In this document: positions 49,353 through 58,084 of the stretch, piece after piece
Layout of the letters: every line of letters begins with the position of its first letter
Position numbering within the stretch: position 1 is the first letter of the stretch
Assembly (NCBI RefSeq): GCF_038002225.1
Contig: NZ_JBBOCA010000001.1
Span: forward strand, 372,001 to 436,000
Reading direction: 5' to 3'
DNA length: 64,000 nucleotides
Origin: Paenibacillus sp. FSL R7-0204
GTDB lineage: Bacteria; Bacillota; Bacilli; Paenibacillales; Paenibacillaceae
Program-made: the position numbers and the translations under genes
Notes under the pieces: model-generated
What the model saw: the letters and a program-made list of their open reading frames with translations, nothing else
The model's database searches: none
What the model was told of the DNA's origin: nothing

Positions 49353-51425
49353 ATGATGCTGAAACACACACCTGACGCTGCTGACACGAAGAAGCTCCCG
49401 AAGGGGTACTTGGCCGCAGCCCTCCGCAATCTGCAGGGGCTTGGGTATACCCTGTCTCCTGCCTTGTTCCGGGCGGTCCAGAAGCTGCCCCGCGAGGCCT
49501 TCGAGCAGCTGTACTATCCGCTGATTGCGGATGTAAGACGGATGGTTGGCGCGCATGTGCATTATGCACCGATGTATCCGGGGTTCCCGGAGCAGGTCAT
49601 GCAGGAGGACGAAGCAGAGCTGTATTTCAATGCGATGTTCCATTATTACACCTGGGAGCTTCCATATGCTGATTCTGTGCAGCAAACACCCCTTGAGGAA
49701 CAGGTGAAGCTGAAGGTCATTGATCTGGGGAGCATCACAGAGTTCCGGACCCTAATCCGCCAGCTGATGGAGGCCAGAGGCTCGATCTCGGCAGAGGATC
49801 AGAAGGATATTGATGCAGTGATTGCGAATACAGCCAACGAAGAGCTGGATGAGCTTTTGCCGGAGGAGATCCCGTTCAAGGAGAATGCCGGATTCGTGGC
49901 TGCCTCGCTGCTTAGGCATGGTAAGGCGGATGTAGCGAGAATAAGCCCTTACTTCAAGACAGCAACCGATGTGCTGCGGCTGGCGGTGGCCTGGTCGGAA
50001 GGCGATGTTAGTCTGGCCTTGCCCACCCGTTTCCGCAAGTTCAAGCGTAGTGAACGCCGGCTGCTGCTGGGGCTCTTGGAACGGTGCCATCCCATCACCG
50101 AGGATATGCTGAGATACCGGGAGCGCTGGATTCGCCTCGGCGAGATCCTGCATCCATCTGAATATAAGCAGCGGTATAAGCGCTGTGAGGAAGCTTTTGA
50201 TATCCTGCGTAACAAAAAAGCCTTCACGACCTTTAACGGAAGTGTGGAGCTGGCCCTTCAGTATCACCAGATGTGGACGGCGCTGGATCTGCTGGCGAAG
50301 CGTCCGGGTGAATTCGCACGAAGACTGGCGAAGCTGCTGCGGATGACCCGGGAGCCTGAGTATGTCGTGATGGCCTTCGGCGAAGTGGCCGGTCAGGTAT
50401 CGACTCCGGTGCTGCTACAGGTGAAGAACTTCTTCGAACGCCAGCGGGAGCAGTCTGAGCTGAGGGTGTTTTTCCCCAAGGGAAATGTCGCTAAAGCCTG
50501 GGCCACCCCTAATACCCTGCCGGAGATCAGTGAAGAAGCCTGCCGGGATATTGTGGATCTCTGCGAGCAGACGCTGGTGGCACGGTTTGCTGTCCGGCCA
50601 TCCTTGGGAAAGGTATATGTGGATGAGCGTCTGAAGGACTATCTTGTGCCGTTCTCCCAGCGGTCGGCCAGCAAAGCGCTGCATACCCTGGTACGGGGAA
50701 GCCGGATTCCGATGGAAGAAGGGAACACGGTCCGTTTCTTCTGCTGGTGGAAGGAAGGGAAGATGGACGGTACCCCTACAGGCCGCGTTGATATTGACCT
50801 GTCAGCAGTGATGTATGATAAGAATTGGAATTATGTCGAACATATCTCTTATACCAATCTGCGCTCGGCACAATATCATGCAGCCCATAGCGGGGATATT
50901 GTAACGGCACCCTACGGGGCCAGTGAGTTCATCGACCTGCATATTCCTTCTATTGTTGAATATGGCGGAAGGTATGTGGTAGCTGCCCTCCATTCTTTCA
51001 CAGGACAGCCGTACTGCAATCTGCCGGAGTGCTTCACGGGGTGGATGATGCGGAAGAAGCCGGGGTCCGGTGAAATTTATGAGCCAGCCACGGTGTCGAA
51101 CAAGATTGATGTCACGGCGGATACCCAAATCGCCATTCCTGTGATACTGGATCTGGTGGAGCGGACCGTGATCTGGACAGACCTGTCCCTGACCAGAGAT
51201 CCTTTCTATCCTAATAATGTGGAGGTCAACCAGAAGGGGATGGTGATCATCGGCAAGGCGATGACCTCCTTGAAGAAGCCTGATCTGTATGATCTCTTCA
51301 CGCTGCACGCCAAGGCCCGCGGTCAGCTGGCCGTATCACCACAGCAGGCCGATACCGTATTCTCGGTAGACCAGGGAGTGACTCCGTACCACATTGAGCA
51401 GATTATGGCCGAATATGTAGTATGA
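49353..51425 (+). CDS. Large cytoplasmic protein with TerD-like C-terminal region
   Basis: 690 residues from ATG 49353; the frame is open back to 49215 (736 residues), but that part overlaps the duplicated element, so the later start is preferred although its ribosome site (GAGCAGG) is weak. The N-terminal 450 residues are helical and charged. From about 480 the sequence (RVDIDLSAVMYDKNWNYVEH, YTNLRSAQYHAAHSGDIVTA, PYGASEFIDLHI, then DTQIAIPVILDLVERTVIWT) resembles TerD-type domains and, from memory, the C-terminus of large SCO0854-like proteins of actinobacteria that also carry a RING domain, absent here. TerD proteins bind calcium and act in stress or phage defence neighbourhoods. A terminator follows. 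Confidence 0.65.
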   Translation: MMLKHTPDAADTKKLPKGYLAAALRNLQGLGYTLSPALFRAVQKLPREAFEQLYYPLIADVRRMVGAHVHYAPMYPGFPEQVMQEDEAELYFNAMFHYYTWELPYADSVQQTPLEEQVKLKVIDLGSITEFRTLIRQLMEARGSISAEDQKDIDAVIANTANEELDELLPEEIPFKENAGFVAASLLRHGKADVARISPYFKTATDVLRLAVAWSEGDVSLALPTRFRKFKRSERRLLLGLLERCHPITEDMLRYRERWIRLGEILHPSEYKQRYKRCEEAFDILRNKKAFTTFNGSVELALQYHQMWTALDLLAKRPGEFARRLAKLLRMTREPEYVVMAFGEVAGQVSTPVLLQVKNFFERQREQSELRVFFPKGNVAKAWATPNTLPEISEEACRDIVDLCEQTLVARFAVRPSLGKVYVDERLKDYLVPFSQRSASKALHTLVRGSRIPMEEGNTVRFFCWWKEGKMDGTPTGRVDIDLSAVMYDKNWNYVEHISYTNLRSAQYHAAHSGDIVTAPYGASEFIDLHIPSIVEYGGRYVVAALHSFTGQPYCNLPECFTGWMMRKKPGSGEIYEPATVSNKIDVTADTQIAIPVILDLVERTVIWTDLSLTRDPFYPNNVEVNQKGMVIIGKAMTSLKKPDLYDLFTLHAKARGQLAVSPQQADTVFSVDQGVTPYHIEQIMAEYVV

Positions 51426-51450
51426 GCAGAACGGGCAACCGGTTTGTTCA

Positions 51451-51506
51451 AAAAAGAAAGGGGTGTCTCAGCCATGATATGGCGTGGGACACCCCTTCTT
51501 TTATTA
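51451..51506 (+). terminator. Terminator after the TerD-like gene
   Basis: AAGGGGTGTC (51458-51467) and GACACCCCTT (51488-51497) pair, with an inner GCCAT/ATGGC pairing and a T-rich tail (CTTTTATT). Confidence 0.88.
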
Positions 51507-51611
51507 GTTCTTTGCAGTTAAGAGAAATCCTGCAAAAAGTGCAACAATGCTGCTCCTTACAAGCGGCCGACGAGAGAAGGCACCGGCATCCTTCACCAGT
51601 TAGGACGGTAC

Positions 51612-52127
51612 CTACTCAATCCCGATCCCATACCAGCCGTCTGCAAGTGTAGTCAGCTTATACTTAACCGGCTCTGCTGCATAGGCCTGCTCCACCATGC
51701 TCTGACTTGCGCAATAGACAATATGATAGGTGGGGCCATGCTCCCTTTCCCAGTCGAATACGAACCGGAGGAGCGGCTTCCCGTCCTGCCTGCTGTAGCG
51801 CACGAAGTCCAGGCTGTCCCCGGACCATGCAGCGATCTGCCGGATTTTGTCTTGCAGGCCGGGATTCATTCTGTCATGGAGCCGGGGGGCAGCGGCATTG
51901 CCATTATTGGAGTAGATGAAAGTATTCGCGATATCGCTCCGTTCATCCAGACTGTCCATCAACAGCAGGGTCTCCGACTTCACGGCCTCAAACTGCCTGC
52001 TATGCTCACGGAATAGTTCGTATTTCGCCTCTGAGGAATTGTAGCCGATGATGGAGCCTGCTCCTGCAAGCAACAGTATAACTGTAATGCCAAGTAAGAT
52101 TCGTGTCCTGCGGCTCAATAGCTTCAC
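51612..52127 (-). CDS. Single-span membrane protein behind the toxin-like gene
   Basis: 171 residues from a GTG start with a weak ribosome site (CAGGCAG). One N-terminal membrane helix (ILLGITVILLLAGAGSIIGY) is followed by an outer or soluble part of 140 residues with an amphipathic helix (SRQFEAVKSETLLLMDSLDE) and a C-terminal alpha/beta part (LLRFVFDWEREHGPTYHIVY). Not recognised as a family. It starts 19 bp after the stop of the VWA-DUF3289 gene on the same strand, so it is co-transcribed with it; an immunity role for the toxin-like neighbour is a reasonable guess only. Confidence 0.62.
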   Translation of the reverse strand: MKLLSRRTRILLGITVILLLAGAGSIIGYNSSEAKYELFREHSRQFEAVKSETLLLMDSLDERSDIANTFIYSNNGNAAAPRLHDRMNPGLQDKIRQIAAWSGDSLDFVRYSRQDGKPLLRFVFDWEREHGPTYHIVYCASQSMVEQAYAAEPVKYKLTTLADGWYGIGIE

Positions 52128-52146
52128 CTGCCTGATTGAATTGAAA

Positions 52147-52908
52147 TTAATTCACGGAGCCGCTAAAAGGCAGCTCGTAGTCAATTGTTGTAATGAACGG
52201 CACATATTTGCCGTTGAACAGTTTGAAGTGCTGCAGGGTGAACCAATCCATAAACCCCGGGAAATTAATTTCATCATCGGCATCCAAGCCAAAATGATCA
52301 TAGAAATGGAATGCCAACTTGCCGCTGAATTGATTTCCATTGATCTTGAAGTCCTTGACCGTAATATTATGGCCATGGAAAGCGTGAATGGCCAGAGATA
52401 ACGCCAGATTGCTCTTCTCCGTAAAAACCGGATACGGGCTTGTCGGAAATTGATTCACGTAATTATTCACGATATTCCGGCTACTGTTCGGGTCAAATTT
52501 CAGCCTGGACAAATCACCGTTGTTATTGCGCAGCTCCTGCACAACATAATTCTTGATGAGCCCTACATAGTTCTGGGTGCTGGAGTCAGTGCCCTGAGCC
52601 ATGCTGGTCAGCACACTGGTCAAGATACTGCTCCCCAAACCCACTGTATATATGACGATGCCATGGTCGGCAGCCCGCTTAGTCAGTGCGGTGTCATAAG
52701 AGCCTTCCCTGTCGGTAAGCATAATAATGTACTTCAGGACATCCGTTCTGCCGCCGGCGGTGAACAGACTAATCGCACTGGCAATCCCGCTGCTCAGAGT
52801 TGTTCCGCCGTTCGCATCAATTCGCCCCGCAAGGGCGTGGAAAACGATGTTATTTCTTGGAGTATATGAATCTATGATATTTGCATAAAGAGGTTTAGGC
52901 AACAACAA
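52147..52908 (-). pseudogene. 5'-truncated VWA-DUF3289 toxin-like protein
   Basis: 253 residues in the open frame, whose only start is a TTG without ribosome site; a TAG stop lies just upstream. Residues about 20-100 are the second half of a von Willebrand A domain (RIDANGGTTLSSGIASAISL; YIIMLTDREGS), but the first strand with the DxSxS metal site is missing. Residues about 130-253 fit DUF3289, a C-terminal domain of secreted toxins (LAIHAFHGHNITVKDFKING; FYDHFGLDADDEINF; DWFTLQHFKLF). A complete gene would need at least 100 more N-terminal residues, absent from the 188 bp before pnuC. So it is a remnant or a silent cassette. Confidence 0.75.
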
Positions 52909-53015
52909 ATGGAAAAAAAGAACCTAATCCTCCAAATGATTGGTTCTCAGCAGGCGGCCGAAGACCGCGATCTCAAAATTTGTGGAAAACGGGGCTTGCA
53001 TCCCTTCATAAATTC

Positions 53016-53061
53016 TGTTATCTTGATATTAACAAAATGTAATTATCAATTGGTTAATAAC
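53016..53061. promoter_or_regulatory. GTTA...TAAC sites upstream of pnuC
   Basis: TGTTA (53016-53020) and TAACA (53030-53034) form a 19-bp dyad, and GTTAATAAC (53053-53061) is a second, shorter one, 41 bp before the pnuC start. TTGATA (53023-53028) inside the first dyad may be the -35. They are candidate operators for the NAD-operon regulator encoded third in the operon. Confidence 0.45.
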
Positions 53062-53102
53062 TAATTCGTTTTGCGGGATACAGAGAAATCGGAGGGATGA
53101 GC

Positions 53103-53780
53103 ATGAAGAAGGCACCCGGCAACTGGAGCGGGTTTGAACTCGCCTGGCTGGTGATATTTACGCTAATTGCGGTTGTTTTTACGGTGATCTCCAAGGATTC
53201 GCTCTTCGGGTTCACGGTATTCATCACCGGGGTACTATGCGTGGTGCTGACGGCGAAGGGGAAGCTGGCGAGCTATGGATTCGGGATGTATAATACGTTC
53301 GGTTATGCTTATTTGGCCTATATCAACGGATTATTCGGCGAGGTTATGCTGAATCTGCTATTCTTTGTGCCGATGAATATTGTAGGCTTCTATATGTGGA
53401 AAAGAAACATGCACGGCGGCAAGCTGTCCATGCGCCAAATGGAGACGAGGGGGATTCTTCTTACCATTGCAGCCTGTGTGGCAGGGGCGCTGCTGCTGGG
53501 CTTCGGCTTATCGTTCATTCCCGCGCAGAATTCACCTTACATCGATGCCCTGACTACCGTGTTATCGGTAGTGGCAACGATCCTGATGGTACGGCGTTTC
53601 AAGGAGCAATGGCTGGTCTATATTGTGCTGAATATGTTCACTGTGCTGCTCTGGGTGATCCGGACGCTTGAAGGCAGCGGGGAGGGTCTGCTGATGATTG
53701 TCATGTGGAGCGCCTATCTGATTAATGCAGTCTACGGCTACTACAACTGGAATAAAGGGGCTAAGGAGGCGCTGTCATGA
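53103..53780 (+). CDS. pnuC: Nicotinamide riboside transporter PnuC
   Basis: 225 residues from ATG 53103; an ATG at 53097 touches GGAGGG, so 53103 is preferred. Seven hydrophobic helices are visible (for example FELAWLVIFTLIAVVFTVI and WLVYIVLNMFTVLLWVIRTL), with the PnuC marks FGMYNTFGYAYLAYINGLFG, VPMNIVGFYMWKRNM and the C-terminal YGYYNWNKG. It imports nicotinamide riboside by facilitated diffusion, trapped by phosphorylation by NadR, encoded next with a 4-bp overlap. Confidence 0.92.
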   Translation: MKKAPGNWSGFELAWLVIFTLIAVVFTVISKDSLFGFTVFITGVLCVVLTAKGKLASYGFGMYNTFGYAYLAYINGLFGEVMLNLLFFVPMNIVGFYMWKRNMHGGKLSMRQMETRGILLTIAACVAGALLLGFGLSFIPAQNSPYIDALTTVLSVVATILMVRRFKEQWLVYIVLNMFTVLLWVIRTLEGSGEGLLMIVMWSAYLINAVYGYYNWNKGAKEALS

Positions 53781-54787
53781 AGACACTTGGATTAACACTC
53801 GGGAAGTTCGCTCCGCTGCATAAAGGGCATCAGTTCATGTTCGAGACGGCACTGCAGGAGGTGGACGAATTGATCGTGGTGATCTACGAGACGACCGTCT
53901 CTCCAGTCCCGCTGCAGATCCGGGCGAACTGGATTCGCAGCCTTTATCCTGCAGTCCGGGTAATAGAAGCCTGGGATGGACCCGATGGATACTCGGATGA
54001 CAGGGAGCATGAGATCCGGGAGGAGCGGTATATTCTCGGACTGCTGAAGGGCGAGCAGGTGACTCATTTTTATTCGAGTGAATTCTATGGAGAGCATATG
54101 AGTCAGGCACTGGGCGCTATTGACCGGCGGGTGGATGAGACGAGGGTGCAGGTGCCGGTATCGGCTACGATGGTCCGTTCGGACCCCTACAAATACCGTG
54201 ATTATGTCAGCGGGATTGTGTACCGCGATTTGATTACGAAGGTCGTGTTCGTAGGGGCGATGTCTACCGGTAAGTCGACGATCACCGAAGCACTTGCCCG
54301 GAAGTACGGCACTTCCTTCGCCAGCGAATACGGGCGGGATTACTGGACGGAGCATCAGGTGGACCGCCGGATTGGGCTGGAGGCTTTTGACGAGATTGCG
54401 GTGGGGCATCTGGAGCGGGAAGAGCAGGCGCTGCTTGAGGCCAATAGGTATTTATTCGTCGATACGAATGCGATCACCACGTATATGTATGCGCTGGATT
54501 ACCATGGGAAGGCACCTGAGCTGCTAACCCGGCTATCTCTGGAGAATGCGCAGCGATATGATCTCTTCTTCCTGTGTGACGATGATATGCTCTATGACGA
54601 CACGTGGGACCGCAGCGGGGATCAGAAGCGGCATGTGTTCCACCAGCAGATTATCGCGGACCTGAAGGAGCGGCGGATTCCTTATATTACCCTGAGGGGG
54701 ACGCTTACGGAACGTATAAGCAAGGTAGACAGTGTACTGGCAAAGTTCAAGCCGTACGGGAACTATTTCGGAGAGCTGGAGCATTGA
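53777..54787 (+). CDS. nadR: NadR-type NMN adenylyltransferase / NR kinase
   Basis: 336 residues. The N-terminal half is the nucleotidyltransferase (LTLGKFAPLHKGHQFMFETA, with the HxGH-like HKGH), ending with SATMVRSDPYKYRDYVSGIV. The C-terminal half is the ribosylnicotinamide kinase, with P-loop VFVGAMSTGKSTITEALARK and YGRDYWTEHQ. The N-terminal DNA-binding domain of enterobacterial NadR is missing, as in most Gram-positive forms, so it is an enzyme only. It turns imported NR into NMN and NAD. It overlaps pnuC by 4 bp and is followed by the Nudix/regulator gene. Confidence 0.93.
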   Translation: MKTLGLTLGKFAPLHKGHQFMFETALQEVDELIVVIYETTVSPVPLQIRANWIRSLYPAVRVIEAWDGPDGYSDDREHEIREERYILGLLKGEQVTHFYSSEFYGEHMSQALGAIDRRVDETRVQVPVSATMVRSDPYKYRDYVSGIVYRDLITKVVFVGAMSTGKSTITEALARKYGTSFASEYGRDYWTEHQVDRRIGLEAFDEIAVGHLEREEQALLEANRYLFVDTNAITTYMYALDYHGKAPELLTRLSLENAQRYDLFFLCDDDMLYDDTWDRSGDQKRHVFHQQIIADLKERRIPYITLRGTLTERISKVDSVLAKFKPYGNYFGELEH

Positions 54788-54813
54788 GCCAGAGACAGAA
54801 GGAGGCGGAGAGA

Positions 54814-55707
54814 GTGGAATTGAGAGATGCTAACGGACTTACAGAGCGTGAATTCCTGGAGCAGTACCGGGCCGGGGACTATGAACGGCCTTCCGTGGCG
54901 GCGGATATGGTGATCTTCACCGCCACGGATACAGCGGCAGACTATGAACCCGGGGCTGCGGCGAAGGAGTTGCGCCTCCTGCTGATCCGCAGAGGCGGGC
55001 ATCCCTGCCTGGGTAAGTGGGCGCTGCCGGGCGGCTTCGTCCAGCCGGACGAGACCACGGATCAGGCGGCCGCACGCGAGCTGGAGGAGGAGACCGGTGT
55101 TACAGGTGTATATCTGGAGCAGCTTCGCACCTTCTCTGACCCCGGGCGTGATCCCCGTACGTGGGTGATCAGCAGCAGCTATATGGCGCTTGTCGACAGC
55201 CGCCGCATCCAATTAGCGGCAGGGGATGATGCCGAGGCTGCGGCATGGTTCAAGGTAAGTTACCGGCTCCGGCAGGAGCATAAGGAGCTGCTGGAGCAAG
55301 GCTGCATCCGCACCCGTACCTATGAGCTTCGGCTGGAAGCGGGCGGGCAGGAGCTGGCAGCAGTGATTGAACAGACGGTGACAGCGACACCGGCGGCCAG
55401 ATCGGTGCAATATGCCGTCTTGTCCAATGACGGACTCGCTTTTGATCACGCCAAGATCATTGCCTATGCCATTGAACGGCTGCGCCAAGAGTCGGAAAGA
55501 ACAGGAATCGCGCTGCTCTTAATGCCTGAGCAATTCACCCTGGCCGAGTTGCAGCAGGTCTGCGAGGTGATTCTCGGCCAGGAGCTGCCGAAGGCTGTCT
55601 TCCTGGACAAGGTGGCTGCGCTTATAACTGCAACCAACCTGTACACAGAGCATACGGAAGACACCCCCTCCCGCCGCTTGTATCAGCGGAACTGGGGAGA
55701 AGTCTGA
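54814..55707 (+). CDS. Nudix protein with NrtR-like C-terminal domain
   Basis: 297 residues from GTG 54814, which has GGAGG 8 bp before it; a TTG at 54784 overlapping the nadR stop is the alternative. The Nudix box is complete (GGFVQPDETTDQAAARELEE then ETGV), so hydrolysis, probably of ADP-ribose, is possible. From about 210 on is a winged-helix-like part (LLMPEQFTLAELQQVCEVIL, KAVFLDKVAALITATNLYTE, RRLYQRNW), as in NrtR regulators that sense ADP-ribose and repress NAD genes. Position at the end of pnuC-nadR supports that role. Whether it is enzyme, regulator or both is open. Confidence 0.85.
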   Translation: MELRDANGLTEREFLEQYRAGDYERPSVAADMVIFTATDTAADYEPGAAAKELRLLLIRRGGHPCLGKWALPGGFVQPDETTDQAAARELEEETGVTGVYLEQLRTFSDPGRDPRTWVISSSYMALVDSRRIQLAAGDDAEAAAWFKVSYRLRQEHKELLEQGCIRTRTYELRLEAGGQELAAVIEQTVTATPAARSVQYAVLSNDGLAFDHAKIIAYAIERLRQESERTGIALLLMPEQFTLAELQQVCEVILGQELPKAVFLDKVAALITATNLYTEHTEDTPSRRLYQRNWGEV

Positions 55708-55731
55708 ATTTTTAATTAGGAGGCATCATCA

Positions 55732-56040
55732 ATGAACGCAGGAAGAGCAATATTAAAAACCATGGAATTCAGCCACGAACTGGATGTGCAGCACAACTAG
55801 ATTACACAATCCAAGATGCCGGTACGCAAAAGTGACTCCTTCGATAAGCAGGTCATGCTGCTCGAAGAAGCCCAGGGTGAAAGCGCGTTTTAATCCACCT
55901 ACAAAAAGATGAAGAAGGTCAACATCCTGTCCGGTCTGTTCGCCCTGCCGGTGCTGCTGGTGGTTGCCATCGCCGCGATCTACGGCAGGTATATTAACCG
56001 GGGTTATGATGTGTTCGGCTATTTCATTTGCTCAGGCGCG
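55732..56040 (+). pseudogene. Small membrane-protein pseudogene with two in-frame stops
   Basis: After AGGAGGCATC, ATG 55732 opens a frame broken by TAG (55798-55800) and TAA (55891-55893), yet it remains the same frame throughout: MNAGRAILKTMEFSHELDVQ, then ITQSKMPVRKSDSFDKQVML, then STYKKMKKVNILSGLFALPV followed by a membrane helix (LLVVAIAAIYGRY). Both stops are single C-to-T changes away from Gln codons (CAG, CAA). The 3' end runs into the convergent kinase gene (stop at 56019). Family not recognised. Confidence 0.5.
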
Positions 56041-57401
56041 GTAATGCGCATCGTGACCTTCCCGCCCCCGGATGGGGAGACATTGCTGAGGTGCAGACTG
56101 CCTCCGTGCTGCTCGGCCACAGACCGCGCAATGTAGAGCCCCATTCCGTGATGATCCCCGGAGCTGCGGCTCGGATCGCCCCGGTAAAATTGGTTAGTCG
56201 CCTCCCGGAGGTCGGCCGCTGAGAAGCCGCTGCCGGTATCGGTAACCGTGAACTGAACCGCCGCCGCTTCACCCTGGACGAGCAGGGCAATGCTTGCCCC
56301 GGGCGGGGTGTGCTCGGCCGCATTGGCGATCAGGTTCATGATTCCCCGCAGCAGCAGCTCCTTGTGGATGTACAGGAATTCCGGCAGCTTCTCCTGCCGG
56401 ACAGAGGTCCGCAGGTCCCTGCCCGCAGCGAGGGCCTTCATCTGCCGCTCCAGCTCGGACATAATCTCTGCAGCCGGGACCCGAGTCTGCTGGCGGGATG
56501 AGCCGGCCTGCAGACTGGACAAGTCAATGACCTCCTGCACGAAGGCTTCGATGTCTGCGGCGCTGCGGCGGATATAGCCGCTGTATTCACGCTGCGGCTC
56601 AGTCTCTACAATCTCCTGCAGCAGCTCGGCATTGCCCCGGATAATGGTCAGCGGCGTCTTGATGTCATGGGCCAGTGCGGAGATCTGTTCCCTGCGGGAG
56701 CGCTCCAGCTCCCACTGCTTCTCCAGTGAAGTCTGCAGGGCATCCTTCATCCGGTCCAGGGAGCCCAGCACCTCGTCAATCTCCCGGATGCCGCTGGGCT
56801 GGACGGTGAACTCCAGATTCTCGCGCCGGATGTTCTCGGTCGCTTCCTGCAGCCCGGCCATCCGCTCCGAGAGCTTCCGGCCGAACCTGGCCGCGAGCAG
56901 GCCAGCCTGAAGCAGAAATCCGAGCACGAAGAGCACGGGGGCCAGCAGCTGGGGATTCGGCAGCGAGCTGCGCAGCACTGGAGAAGCATACTGCGGTGTC
57001 AGAACATAGCGGAAGATCCACAGCTTCTGCCCATGCTCGGCGGTGGTGTAGTAGTAGGAGCTTCTGTTGTTCCCCTCCTGGACAATTCTCCAGGCTTGCT
57101 TCGCCTCTTTAGCCGTCAGATTGCCGGCCAGCGGCTTTCCGTCCAAGGTAAATACGGTGTAATCCAGCCGGTCCGGGACCTGCGGGGCTGTGTCCGCTGC
57201 ACCCGCAGCCAACTGCTGCTTGAACTGGTTGATCTCCTTCTCATCATAGTTGGCAGGCAGCACGGCACCCCAGGCGAACGCCAGCGTGAATGCGCCAAGC
57301 AGTCCTCCCAGCAGCAGAAGCGTGCCCAGACTCAGCAGCAGCAGGTATTGCAGGAAAAAGGTGCGCAGCCGCACGGTTTTGCGTTGTTTTACAGCTTCCA
57401 C
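56019..57401 (-). CDS. Sensor histidine kinase of the LanFEG-RK operon
   Basis: 460 residues. Two membrane helices (FLQYLLLLSLGTLLLLGGLL and LLAPVLFVLGFLLQAGLLAA) enclose an outer sensor of about 115 residues. Then HAMP, HisKA (ISALAHDIKTPLTIIRGNAE, phospho-His in AHDIKTP), and HATPase (GIMNLIANAAEHTPPGAS; HGMGLYIARSVAEQHGGSLH). Last gene of the minus-strand operon, overlapping the regulator gene by 13 bp. With a LanFEG-type ABC exporter encoded upstream, it probably detects a lantibiotic or other cell-wall peptide and induces the exporter. Confidence 0.92.
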   Translation of the reverse strand: MEAVKQRKTVRLRTFFLQYLLLLSLGTLLLLGGLLGAFTLAFAWGAVLPANYDEKEINQFKQQLAAGAADTAPQVPDRLDYTVFTLDGKPLAGNLTAKEAKQAWRIVQEGNNRSSYYYTTAEHGQKLWIFRYVLTPQYASPVLRSSLPNPQLLAPVLFVLGFLLQAGLLAARFGRKLSERMAGLQEATENIRRENLEFTVQPSGIREIDEVLGSLDRMKDALQTSLEKQWELERSRREQISALAHDIKTPLTIIRGNAELLQEIVETEPQREYSGYIRRSAADIEAFVQEVIDLSSLQAGSSRQQTRVPAAEIMSELERQMKALAAGRDLRTSVRQEKLPEFLYIHKELLLRGIMNLIANAAEHTPPGASIALLVQGEAAAVQFTVTDTGSGFSAADLREATNQFYRGDPSRSSGDHHGMGLYIARSVAEQHGGSLHLSNVSPSGGGKVTMRITAPEQMK

Positions 57402-58057
57402 TTATATCCGATCCCCCAGATGGTTTCAATGGCCTCAAGCCCGTACCGGCCCAGCTTGGCGCGGATGTTCTTGACATGCTCCGTAATGGCACTGCTGTCA
57501 CTCTCCCCGTCATATCCGAAGACCCCTTCATAGATATTCTCCTTGGAGAAGACCTGACCGCGGTGGCGGGCCAGAAACTCGCAGATTTCATATTCACTTT
57601 TGGTCAGCGGCACCTTGTCCTCCCGGGCGTACAGCTCTTTACCGGAGAGGTTGAAACGTACAGGGTCCATATACAGAATATTGCGCTTCTCCCGGCTCTC
57701 CCGCCGCAGATGAGCATTGATCCGCGCCCGCAGCGCACCTATGCCGAAGGGCTTTATAATATAGTCATCTGCCCCCAGCCCCAGTCCGTACATCAGGTCA
57801 CTTTCCAGCGTCTTCGCCGTCAGGAACAGGATCGGACAATCCACCGCCGTGCGGATCTCCCGGCACAGGGTGAAGCCGTCCACGCCGGGCATCATTACAT
57901 CCAGCAGAATCAGGTCATATGCACCGAGGTCGATCCCGCGCACCAGCGTGGAATCAGAGAAGGTGGTTACCAGATGGCGGTCGGTACTGAGCGCGTTGGC
58001 TATCAGGGACAGGATGGCGGGTTCGTCGTCTACCACAAGTATTTTGGCCATAGTCAT
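57389..58057 (-). CDS. OmpR-family response regulator of the LanFEG-RK operon
   Basis: 222 residues from ATG 58057; GAGGGAA lies before it and overlaps an earlier in-frame ATG at 58069, while one at 58051 is also possible. Receiver: ILVVDDEPAIL, phospho-Asp in LILLDVMMPGVDG, Lys in YIIKPFGIGALRA. Output winged helix: PLTKSEYEICEFLARHRGQV and ITEHVKNIRAKLGRYGLEA. It resembles CprR/NsrR/LanR-type regulators that switch on ABC genes against antimicrobial peptides. It is encoded 27 bp after the second permease. Confidence 0.92.
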   Translation of the reverse strand: MTMAKILVVDDEPAILSLIANALSTDRHLVTTFSDSTLVRGIDLGAYDLILLDVMMPGVDGFTLCREIRTAVDCPILFLTAKTLESDLMYGLGLGADDYIIKPFGIGALRARINAHLRRESREKRNILYMDPVRFNLSGKELYAREDKVPLTKSEYEICEFLARHRGQVFSKENIYEGVFGYDGESDSSAITEHVKNIRAKLGRYGLEAIETIWGIGYKWKL

Positions 58058-58084
58058 GGATTCCCTCATTTACAGATTAGTAGG

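Noticed and set aside
55909..56136. Independent 75-residue membrane protein starting at 55909
   Set aside because: The ATG has no ribosome site, and the same frame extends upstream through two stops to a good start at 55732; its 3' half is antisense to the kinase.
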